DNA of 64,000 nucleotides from Limnochorda sp. LNt (lineage in GTDB: Bacteria > Bacillota > Limnochordia > Limnochordales > Geochordaceae), in assembly GCF_035593265.1 (NCBI RefSeq), contig NZ_CP141614.1:1798001-1862000 (forward strand), written 5' to 3'. Made by a program: the position numbers and the translations under genes. Within the stretch, counting starts at the first letter, position 1. The number at the start of each line of letters is the position of its first letter. The notes below the pieces were generated by a model. The model ran no database searches. It was not told the DNA's origin and was given only the letters and a program-made list of their open reading frames with translations. Below, piece by piece: positions 35,705 through 44,974 of this stretch.

Positions 35705-36941
35705 GCCGCGGGACCGTGGCGGTGATGGTGGCCACGATGGCGTCGGCCACCATCATCCCCCGGTCCGTCAGGCGGATCCGGTCGCCCTTGCGCTCCAGCA
35801 GCCCCGCCGCCTCCAGCTCGTCCCACACCGCCCCGCCGAAGGCCTGCTCGGGAGACAGCCCGAAGTCGGCGGCGAAGCGCCGCCGGTCCAGCCCCTCCTC
35901 CAGCCGCAGCGCCAGCATCAGCCGCTCCTCCATGCGCTGGCGGACCGTCAGACGCTCGGCGAAGGCCACCGTCGCCCCGGGACCATGAGCCCAGGCGACG
36001 GCTGCCCGGGCGTAGTCGCCGGGATCCCTCACCGTGGCGAAGCGCACACCCTCCCAGAAGGAGTGGGCCCCGGGCCCCAGGCCCAGGTACTCCTCGTGCC
36101 GCCAGTAGAGCAGGTTGTGGGCCGACTCGTAGCCGGGACGGGCGAAGTTGGAGACCTCGTAGCGCCGCCAGCCTCCTCGTCGCAGCCGCTCCACCACCCG
36201 GCGGTACATGGCCGCTTGCAGCCGCTCCCCCGGCAGGCGCAGGCGCCCCTCGGACCACTGCTCGAAGAAGGGGGTGCCGGGCTCCAGGGTCAGGCAGTAG
36301 GCCGAGACGTGCTGGGGCTCCAGGGCCAGGAGCGCGTCGAGGGTGCGCATGAGCGACGCCAGGTGCTGGCCGGGGAGGGCGAACATGACGTCGACGCTGA
36401 TGTTGGCGATGCCGTGGGCCCGACACAGCCGCACGCTGCGCTCGACCTGGGCCGGGCTCTGCCAGCGGCCCAGGCGCCGCAGCTCCAGCGGGTCCATGCT
36501 CTGGGCTCCCAGGCTGACCCGCCGGACCCCGCCCTCCACCAGCGCCTCCAGGCGGGCGGGCGTCAGGGTCCCCGGGTTGGCCTCGACCGTCACCTCGTCC
36601 AGGGCGTCGAGGGGCAGGAGCCGGCGCAAACCGCCGAGCAGCCGGCGGATCTGGGCGGGCGTCAGCAGGGTGGGGGTGCCGCCCCCGAGATAGAGGGTGC
36701 GAAAGCCGCCCTCCCGAGCGCCGCTGAGCCGGGCCCATCCCTCTGCCTCCCGCAGGATGGCGTCGACCACCCCGCCCGCCTGCTCACGGCTGCGCAGCAC
36801 GTAGGCGTTGAAGTCGCAATAGGGGCACCGATAGGGGCAGTAGGGCAGGTGGACATAGAGCCCCTTGGGCCAGCGGCGGGCCTGTCGGGCGGCCTCGACG
36901 GCCGCCTCGACCGGGTCGGCGCCGGACTGGGGCGGCTTCAT
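35667..36941 (-). CDS. hemW: radical SAM heme chaperone HemW
   Basis: HemW-type protein (formerly called HemN-like), a heme-binding radical SAM protein thought to deliver heme. The 424-residue product has the cluster motif LPYCPYRCPYCDFNAY near residue 35, then RTLYLGGGTPTLLTPAQI, EVTVEANPGTL, VSLGAQSMDPLELRRLGR and SVDVMFALPGQ, with a C-terminal HemW domain. It lacks the extra N-terminal part of true coproporphyrinogen oxidase HemN. It follows lepA by 13 nt, as in B. subtilis, so it probably shares the lepA promoter. Confidence 0.94.
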   Translation of the reverse strand: MKPPQSGADPVEAAVEAARQARRWPKGLYVHLPYCPYRCPYCDFNAYVLRSREQAGGVVDAILREAEGWARLSGAREGGFRTLYLGGGTPTLLTPAQIRRLLGGLRRLLPLDALDEVTVEANPGTLTPARLEALVEGGVRRVSLGAQSMDPLELRRLGRWQSPAQVERSVRLCRAHGIANISVDVMFALPGQHLASLMRTLDALLALEPQHVSAYCLTLEPGTPFFEQWSEGRLRLPGERLQAAMYRRVVERLRRGGWRRYEVSNFARPGYESAHNLLYWRHEEYLGLGPGAHSFWEGVRFATVRDPGDYARAAVAWAHGPGATVAFAERLTVRQRMEERLMLALRLEEGLDRRRFAADFGLSPEQAFGGAVWDELEAAGLLERKGDRIRLTDRGMMVADAIVATITATVPRPTTAAAIPAPAR

Positions 36942-36954
36942 GATAGGGCCTCCC

Positions 36955-38751
<1,797 letters not shown>

Positions 38752-38792
38752 CGTGCGAACTCCCGGGCTTCGGTGTGGGTCCAGCGCCAGTG

Positions 38793-38801
38793 ATTATAGC
38801 A
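38793..38801 (-). promoter_or_regulatory. extended -10 promoter of lepA-hemW
   Basis: On the minus strand TGCTATAAT, a full TGnTATAAT extended -10, lies about 42 nt upstream of the lepA start. No -35 match is seen, as is common for extended -10 promoters. It lies in the lepA/murJ divergent region. Confidence 0.7.
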
Positions 38802-38900
38802 TGGCCCCGCCCATCGCCGGCAGGAAGCCCTCTCGGGGGCATCGAAGGCCCCCCAGCGCGGCGAGCCCGGGCTACGTCAGCGAGAGGATGCGACCCGTCG

Positions 38901-40517
38901 TTGTCCGATCCGGCCAAGTCGTCGGCCCCACGCACGGCCTCCCTGGCGCGCGACGCCACCCTGACCATGTCCCTCATCCTGCTGAGCCGTCTCCTGGGCT
39001 TCGTGCGGGAGCGGGCCGTGGCCGAGGTCTTCGGGCGCACCGCCGAGACCGACGCCTTCAAGGCCGCCTTCAACATCCCGGACCTGATGTACTTCCTGCT
39101 GGTGGGCGGGGCCATCACCGCCGCGTTCATCCCCGTCTTCACCGGCTACCTGGCGCGGGGCCAGGAGGCCGAGGGTTGGCGGGTGGCGAGCACCTTCGTC
39201 AACGGCACGGTAGCCGCCCTGGTGGTGCTGACGCTGGCCGGCATGGCCTTCGCGCCCCAGCTGGCACCCCTGGTCGCCTACGCCTTCACGGGACGCCAGC
39301 GTCAGCTCCTCGTGGAGCTGATGCGGTGGATGTTCCCGGCCGTCTTCTTCACGGCCCTGGCCGGCCTCGGCATCGGCATCCTCAACAGCTACCGCCGCTT
39401 CTCCCTGCCGCTGGTGGGCCCCATCGTCTACAACGCGGCCATCATCGCCAGCGCCTACCTGCTCGGGCCCCACATGGGCATCCGGGGCATGGCCGTCGGC
39501 ACCGTCGTGGGCGCGGCGCTCAACGCCACGTTCCAGTGGCTGCAGGTGGCGCGCTGGCACTGGCGCTGGCAGCCGGTGCTGGACCTGGGCCACGAGGGCG
39601 TACGCCGGCTCTACCGCATCATGGCGCCGGCCCTGTTCGGGCTCTCCATCACCCAGCTCTCCCTCATCGTCAGCACGAGCCTGGCCTCCACCCTGCCCGA
39701 AGGGGCCATCACGGCCCTGGGGCTGGCCAACCGGGTCATGCAGTTTCCGCTGGGCATCTTCGCCATGGGGGTCTCCACCGTCACGTATCCGGCCATGGCC
39801 GCGCACGCGGCGTTGGGGGAGATGCAGCGCTTCGGCGCGATGGTGACGGCCTCGCTGCGGGGCGTCCTCTTCTTCACCGTGCCGTCGGCGGTGGGACTGG
39901 GCGTCCTGGCCGAGCCGGTGGTGCGGGTGCTGTTCGAGGCGGGGCAGTTCTCGTGGCAGGACAGCCGCGCCACGGCCGAGGCCCTGCGCTACTACGCCGG
40001 GGCCCTGGTCTTCCAGAGCGCCATCCAGATCCTGACCCGGGCCTTCTACTCCCAGCAGGACACCCGGACCCCCGTGCGGGTGTCGGCCATGGCCCTGGCG
40101 CTCAACGCGGCCCTGAGCCTGGCCTTCCTGCGATGGACCGCCCTGGAGCACGGCGGGCTGGCGCTGGCCTTCACGCTGGTGAGCCTGGCCAACGTGTCGG
40201 TCTACCTGGCCGTGCTGCACCGGCAGCACGCCGCCATCGACCTCGGCGGCCTGGCCCGTTACCTGGGCAAGGTCGCCGCGGCGTCCGCGGCGGTGGGCGC
40301 CGCGGCCCACCTGGCGGCGTCGTGGGCCAGCGCCGTGGTCGGCACCGAGACCCCGGGCGCCCGCACCGTGGTGTTGATGGCGGGCGTCGTGGCGGGTGGC
40401 GGGATCTACGCGGGCCTCACCCGGGCCATGGCCCTCGACGAGGCGGTGCTGGCCTCCCGGGCCGTGCAGCGTGCCGCGACCCGGCTGTGGCGGATGGCCG
40501 TGCGGCTTCGCCCCTAA
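38901..40517 (+). CDS. murJ: lipid II flippase MurJ
   Basis: Flips lipid II across the membrane for peptidoglycan synthesis (MOP/MATE-like fold, 14 helices). The 538-residue product shows family segments: RDATLTMSLILLSRLLGFVR, ETDAFKAAFNIPDLMYFLL, then ALFGLSITQLSLIVSTSLAS, AITALGLANRVMQFPLGIFA and YYAGALVFQSAIQILTRAFY. The TTG at 38901 is chosen by family N-terminus and an SD (gagagga) about 12 nt upstream. It is inserted on the opposite strand between lepA and spoIIP, and its stop overlaps that of the convergent spoIIP by 4 nt. Confidence 0.94.
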   Translation: MSDPAKSSAPRTASLARDATLTMSLILLSRLLGFVRERAVAEVFGRTAETDAFKAAFNIPDLMYFLLVGGAITAAFIPVFTGYLARGQEAEGWRVASTFVNGTVAALVVLTLAGMAFAPQLAPLVAYAFTGRQRQLLVELMRWMFPAVFFTALAGLGIGILNSYRRFSLPLVGPIVYNAAIIASAYLLGPHMGIRGMAVGTVVGAALNATFQWLQVARWHWRWQPVLDLGHEGVRRLYRIMAPALFGLSITQLSLIVSTSLASTLPEGAITALGLANRVMQFPLGIFAMGVSTVTYPAMAAHAALGEMQRFGAMVTASLRGVLFFTVPSAVGLGVLAEPVVRVLFEAGQFSWQDSRATAEALRYYAGALVFQSAIQILTRAFYSQQDTRTPVRVSAMALALNAALSLAFLRWTALEHGGLALAFTLVSLANVSVYLAVLHRQHAAIDLGGLARYLGKVAAASAAVGAAAHLAASWASAVVGTETPGARTVVLMAGVVAGGGIYAGLTRAMALDEAVLASRAVQRAATRLWRMAVRLRP

Positions 40518-41671
40518 CCCCACGTCCCTCGGGGCACGGGGTGGCGCAGCAGCATGGCGGCGATGGCCTGGGCCAGGAGCCTGGCGGTGCGCACCGCGGC
40601 CTCCTCCCGGCTGCGGTAGGAGCCCACCTCGATGAGCAGCGCGCCCGGGTGCACCTGCTGGTTGTAGCGCCGCCCCGGCTGGGCGATGATGCGCCGCAAG
40701 AGCCCCGGGAAGCGGGCGTCCAGTTCCTCGGCCAACAGGCGTGCCACCGTCATGTTGTCGGCGCCCTCCCGCCCTCCTTGGCCCGTGCCGACCACGATGG
40801 CGAGGCGCGCGACCTCCTCCCCGTCGACGGAGGTGACGAGGGTGCCCCCCTCCTGCGGGGCGTCCCGGTGCAGGTCGATGAGCAGGCGCAGCGAGGGGTA
40901 CCGGGCCACCACCGAGCGGGCCGTCTCCAGCGAGCGGGCGTAGGCGGCGTTGAAGTCCGGCGTGTCGTGGAGGGTGGTCACGTGGATGGCCGGGATGCCG
41001 TACTCGTTGAGCGCCCGCACCAGTTCGGCACCGACCCGCAGCACCCCCGTCTCCCGGCTGCCGAACCGGTGGTAGGCCTGGGGGTCGTCGGGATCGTCAC
41101 GGCCCGTCCGGTACATCTCCGAGGCGTGCGTGTGGTAGACCGCCACCCAGATGCCTCGCAGCGAGGCGGCGGTGGACGGCCGTGCCGGTACCTCTCGAGG
41201 AGGTGCGCCGGCGTTCGATGATGAGGCGGACGCCAGCGCCGGTCGCACCGGCAGCCCGTCGGGTACGATGGCGCCGTCCGCGCCGAACGCGACGGCGTCG
41301 GAGGGGGCGCGCGGCTCCTGCCCGGGAGCCTCGACGGGAGCGACGGCCCGGGTGGCCCTTGCGACGAGCCACCGTCCCCAGGCTTGCAGCCGCTCCCGGG
41401 GCGCGGGCACCGACCCCGGCGCCGGTGCCTCCGAGGGGGCCACCGCCGGGCCGGCCAGCCACTCGATCACGATCACCCACCCCGGCGCTCGAGCCGGGGG
41501 CGGCAGCACGGACGGCCCCGCCACGAAGCCGGCGAGGGCCGCGACCAGCAGGGCCGCTCGCCACCAAAGGCTCGTCCCGCCGGGGAGCATGAAGACGACG
41601 CGCCGGCCTCCCCAGGGCACCCCGCTCTCCCCCTCCGGCAGGGCACGGTATGCCCCCGGCGACCGGCTCAT
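40514..41671 (-). CDS. spoIIP: stage II sporulation protein P (SpoIIP)
   Basis: Membrane-anchored peptidoglycan amidase/endopeptidase that works with SpoIID and SpoIIM in engulfment. The 385-residue product has an N-terminal helix (WWRAALLVAALAGFVAGPSV), a Pro/Ala-rich linker and the catalytic domain with VAVYHTHASEMYR (zinc His/Glu), LRLLIDLHRDAPQ and RYNQQVHPGALLIEVGSYRS. ATG 41671. In B. subtilis gpr and spoIIP are adjacent; here a short unknown gene lies between them. It converges with murJ. Confidence 0.94.
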   Translation of the reverse strand: MSRSPGAYRALPEGESGVPWGGRRVVFMLPGGTSLWWRAALLVAALAGFVAGPSVLPPPARAPGWVIVIEWLAGPAVAPSEAPAPGSVPAPRERLQAWGRWLVARATRAVAPVEAPGQEPRAPSDAVAFGADGAIVPDGLPVRPALASASSSNAGAPPREVPARPSTAASLRGIWVAVYHTHASEMYRTGRDDPDDPQAYHRFGSRETGVLRVGAELVRALNEYGIPAIHVTTLHDTPDFNAAYARSLETARSVVARYPSLRLLIDLHRDAPQEGGTLVTSVDGEEVARLAIVVGTGQGGREGADNMTVARLLAEELDARFPGLLRRIIAQPGRRYNQQVHPGALLIEVGSYRSREEAAVRTARLLAQAIAAMLLRHPVPRGTWG

Positions 41672-41694
41672 GCCGGCCCGTCACCCGGCGGCGC

Positions 41695-42069
41695 CTACGC
41701 CCGGGTGCGAGTCGACAGCTCCAACAACCACAGCAGCTGGTCGTAGAGTCGCGACAGCTCGACGAGGCTGTGGTAGGAGAAGCGCACGATGACGAGGACG
41801 CCCGCGGCGCCCGGGCCGGCCAGGAAGCGGTAGGAGGGATGGGCCTCGAGCAGGCTCAACAGGCGGCCGAGCCGCTCCTCGGGGCCGGGCCCGGCACGCC
41901 GCCGGGACGACGGACGGTGGGACGGCAGGCGGATCCGCACCACCGCCGTGCCCCCGCCCTGGGCCGACGGGAGAGCATGCACCTGCGGCGGCCCTTCCAG
42001 CTCGAGCGCCCTGACGGGACGCCGGCGGCGGCCGCCCTCCAACGGGTGCGACGGCCTACCCCGCAGCAC
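41695..42069 (-). CDS. hypothetical protein between gpr and spoIIP
   Basis: A 124-residue soluble protein I do not recognise. The N-terminal half is Arg/Pro-rich; the C-terminal half looks folded: ERLGRLLSLLEAHPSYRFL, GVLVIVRFSYHSLVELSRLY and a final leucine-rich helix (DQLLWLLELSTRTR). The GTG at 42069 has an SD (agaggggg); the frame is open further up to the gpr end. It lies in the gpr-spoIIP interval, on the same strand, so it may be expressed during sporulation. That is inference from position only. Confidence 0.5.
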   Translation of the reverse strand: MLRGRPSHPLEGGRRRRPVRALELEGPPQVHALPSAQGGGTAVVRIRLPSHRPSSRRRAGPGPEERLGRLLSLLEAHPSYRFLAGPGAAGVLVIVRFSYHSLVELSRLYDQLLWLLELSTRTRA

Positions 42070-42145
42070 GTGAGCCCCCTCTTCGCCGACTCCATCTTCG
42101 GCTCGCGGCAGGGGGACTCCTCCGCCTCCCACCAGGTCCGGCTGG

Positions 42146-43352
42146 CTACTGGATGTAGCGGAGCACCTCGTCCAGGTCCAGCCCGGGGTGCAGGGCGGCG
42201 TTGACGGCGCCTGCCAGCAGATCCGCGGCGTCGTCGATGAGCACGTCGATCTCCTTGGGGGTGACGATGAGCGAGTCCATCCACGCCGCGGCCGCCGCCA
42301 CCCCCTGTCCGTCGGCACCCGCCATGGGTGTGGCTTGGGCGTGTGCATCCCTCAACAGCGGCGGGAAGGCTTGCGGGCGAACCGGTACGGCCTCGTCTCC
42401 CCCACCGTCGGCACCCGCCCCCCGCCCGTCGAGCGCCCCCTGCGCCAGCCGCAGGGCATGGATGACGGTCGGCACGCCCATGGCGATGACGGGGATGCCC
42501 AGCTCCTGACGGTTGAGGGCCCGGCGCACGTTGCCGACGCCCGCCCCCGGCTGGATGCCGGCGTCGGTCAGCTGCACCGTGGCACACAGCCGCTGGGGCG
42601 AGCCGGCGGCCAGGGCGTCCACGCAGATGAGGGCGGCCGGCTGGACCTGGCGCACCACGGCGGAGACGATCTCGCTGGTCTCGATACCGGTCAAACCCAG
42701 CACCCCCGGCGAGATGGCAGCCACCGGGCGCAGCGAGCCGCGCTTCTCGGGCGGGAGCAGCGCGTGGAGGTGGCGGGTCACCAGGAGCTGCCCCACCACT
42801 CTCGGCCCCAGGCTGTCGGGCGTGGCGTTCCAGTTGCCCAGCCCGGCCACCAGCACCGCCGACTCCTCGCCGACGCCCTGCTCCCGCAGCAGGGCCTGCA
42901 GCTCCTCGGTCACCAGGCGCAGGACCTCCTCCCGGGCCTCCTGCGAGCGGTCCCGCAGCCCCGCGGACTCCACGGTGGTGTAGGTGCCGGGCGCCTTGCC
43001 CAGGGCCCTGGCCGCCTGCATGTCCCGGATGCGCACCCGGTGCACGGTGGCATGGGTCCCCGCCCGTCGCTCCTGCTGCACGCCGGCGAGGGCGCCTCCC
43101 CGACGAGCCTGCGCCCACGCAAACGCCTCGACGGCCAGGTCGGTCCGGGCAGCCCCCGAGCGCTGGCCGGTGCGGCCGGCGGTGGCCCCAGACGCTCGGC
43201 GGCCTCGAGCGCCCGGCGGGCATCGAGCGCAGCCGCCCCGGGGGCGGCGTGCCCGCGGGCACGGCGGGCATGGCCGGACGGCTCGCGGGCAGTCGCAGGG
43301 CCTGCTGGTCCGGTTGCGAATGAGGCGGCAGCACGGGAGGGCGCTCCTGCAT
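42146..43352 (-). CDS. gpr: germination protease GPR (spore protease), N-terminal frame broken
   Basis: GPR degrades small acid-soluble spore proteins during germination; it is made as a zymogen in the forespore. From RTDLAVEAFAWAQARR to the end the frame is intact and typical: VLVAGLGNWNATPDSLGPRV, RPVAAISPGVLGLTGIETSE, ALICVDALAAGSPQRL, GIPVIAMGVPTVIHALRLA and SLIVTPKEIDVLIDDAADLL. Upstream, the likely start ATG 43352 (SD aaaggag) is in another frame, and a helical piece (ALDARRALEAAERLGPPPAA) is in the third. Two one-base losses at G/C runs near 43240 and 43155 would restore one reading frame. No start codon with SD exists in the main frame. Confidence 0.9.
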
Positions 43353-43422
43353 GGCAGGGGACGGCTCCTTTCGACGGTCGATGTCGCACGAGGCACGGGT
43401 CCCTAGCATGCCCGCCCGCTCG

Positions 43423-43452
43423 TTGCCGGGACGTCCGCGGCTGTGGTAGAAT
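43423..43452 (+). promoter_or_regulatory. promoter of rpsT
   Basis: TTGCCG (43423-43428), 18-nt spacer, TAGAAT (43447-43452), about 57 nt upstream of the rpsT GTG. It lies in the region divergent from gpr. Confidence 0.6.
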
Positions 43453-43508
43453 CACGGCGTCCGTGCCAAGGTTCCATGGCGCCTGCCACGCCAGAAGGAG
43501 GTCGAGGG

Positions 43509-43814
43509 GTGGCCACCACCCGTTCCGCAGCCAAGCGGCTGCGCCAGTCCATCAAGCGCCATCTCGCCAACCAGGCGGCCAAGTCCGCGATGAAGACGGC
43601 CATCCGCAAGTGTCAGCGGGCGGCCCAGCAGGACCTGGCGGAGGCCTGGCGGCTTCTCCCGCTCGCGCAGAAGGCCATCGACAAGGCCGCCAAGCGGGGG
43701 GCCATCCACCCCAACCAGGCCGCGCGGCGCAAGTCGCGGCTGGTCGCGTACCTCAAGCGGCTCGAGTCGGCCCGGACGGCCGAGGCCACGCCCGCCCACC
43801 CGGCGGCCTCCTGA
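43509..43814 (+). CDS. rpsT: 30S ribosomal protein S20
   Basis: A 101-residue, very basic, all-helical protein of the S20 family: TTRSAAKRLRQSIKRHLANQ, KSAMKTAIRKCQRA and AIDKAAKRGAIHPNQAARRK, the last being the best conserved part. It is slightly longer than average because of a C-terminal Ala/Pro tail. GTG 43509 has a strong SD (agaaggagg). The divergent gpr and the convergent holA around it match Firmicutes order. Confidence 0.97.
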   Translation: MATTRSAAKRLRQSIKRHLANQAAKSAMKTAIRKCQRAAQQDLAEAWRLLPLAQKAIDKAAKRGAIHPNQAARRKSRLVAYLKRLESARTAEATPAHPAAS

Positions 43815-43860
43815 CGCGCATCCGGGCGCTCGCGGTCGCCGAGACGATCCGGCGCCCGCG

Positions 43861-44964
43861 TCACCGACGGGCATCGAGCCAGGCGCCCATGCGGGCGAAG
43901 AGGCGGATCAGGGCCTCGTGCGGGGTCATGCCGCCTCTCTTCGCGTCGTAGTCGGCCTCGGCCGTCCATTGCAGCAGTCGCCACAGCCCCTCGGTGCCCC
44001 ACCGGCGGGCGCCCTCGGCCCACCGCCGCAGGGCGACCGGCGGCCGGCCCGCGAATCGGGGAGCGAGCTCCCGCCACGCACCGGGGGGCCAGGCGCCGGG
44101 AGGGCCCCAGCGAGCCTCCAGGGCCTCGGCCATCTCCCAGGCCTCCATGACCTGCCGGCTGATGTCCCGCCAGATCCAGGCGGGGGGGACCCCCTGTCGC
44201 TGCAGCGCCAGCGACAGCGTAAGCGCGCGGGTGACGTCGCCGCCGAGCACCGCCTCGCCCACCTCGAAGCGCCGCGAGTCGGGCGCCCCGCCCGGCACGG
44301 CCGCGGCCTCCTCCGCCGACTCCAGCAGGTCCTGCGACACGACGAGCCGCACGGTCGCCTCGTCGAGGGGCTCCCCTGCCAACAGCTCCAGCTTGGCCAG
44401 CTCCTGGGGAGCCCGGTCCGGGTGGTGGCGCAGCACCCCCCGCAACCAGGCGGCGGTCGCGGGGGCCAGCCCCAGGTGCTCGACGACCCGGGCGGCGGCG
44501 GCCGATGACCCGTCACCGTCCCGGCGGCGGTCGACGACCGTGATCGCGCCGCGATTGCCCGACGCGAGGCCCTGAGCCAGCCGTCCCTCGGGCGAGGCGT
44601 CCCAGAGCACCAGCCACTCCTCCCGCAGCGGGTAGCGGGCGAGCGCCTCCAGCAGCGCACGCGCCTCCCCCGCGGGCATCGCCTCCGCGTGGCGCACCAG
44701 CACGAGGCGTGGGGTGCCGGTCAGGGTCGGGGTGCCCACGGTCTCCAGGAGGCGAGAAGCCTTCACGTCGTCGCCGAAGAGGACGAGCCGCTCCACCTCT
44801 CCCTCGGCCAGCGCCTCGACGAAGGCCTCGCCGTCAGGGGCCGACGGCGCCAGCAAGAGATAAGCCCCCGGCGGGTGCGCACCGGAGGATGCCGTCTCGT
44901 CGTGGGTCTCGCCGGTCCTGCGCTTGCGCACGCGAATCCCGTCCCGTGGCGGTCGGTCTTCCAT
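43861..44964 (-). CDS. holA: DNA polymerase III delta subunit
   Basis: Clamp-loader subunit that opens the beta clamp. The 367-residue protein has the delta layout: an N-terminal AAA-like region without P-loop (LLLAPSAPDGEAFVEALAEG, LVLFGDDVKASRLLETVGTP), a middle helical lid and a C-terminal collar (WIWRDISRQVMEAWEMAEAL, TEADYDAKRGGMTPHEALIR). The divergence level is normal for delta. It follows comEC by 10 nt, in the conserved comEA-comEC-holA-rpsT neighbourhood. Confidence 0.9.
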   Translation of the reverse strand: MEDRPPRDGIRVRKRRTGETHDETASSGAHPPGAYLLLAPSAPDGEAFVEALAEGEVERLVLFGDDVKASRLLETVGTPTLTGTPRLVLVRHAEAMPAGEARALLEALARYPLREEWLVLWDASPEGRLAQGLASGNRGAITVVDRRRDGDGSSAAAARVVEHLGLAPATAAWLRGVLRHHPDRAPQELAKLELLAGEPLDEATVRLVVSQDLLESAEEAAAVPGGAPDSRRFEVGEAVLGGDVTRALTLSLALQRQGVPPAWIWRDISRQVMEAWEMAEALEARWGPPGAWPPGAWRELAPRFAGRPPVALRRWAEGARRWGTEGLWRLLQWTAEADYDAKRGGMTPHEALIRLFARMGAWLDARR

Positions 44965-44974
44965 TCTCCCGGCT

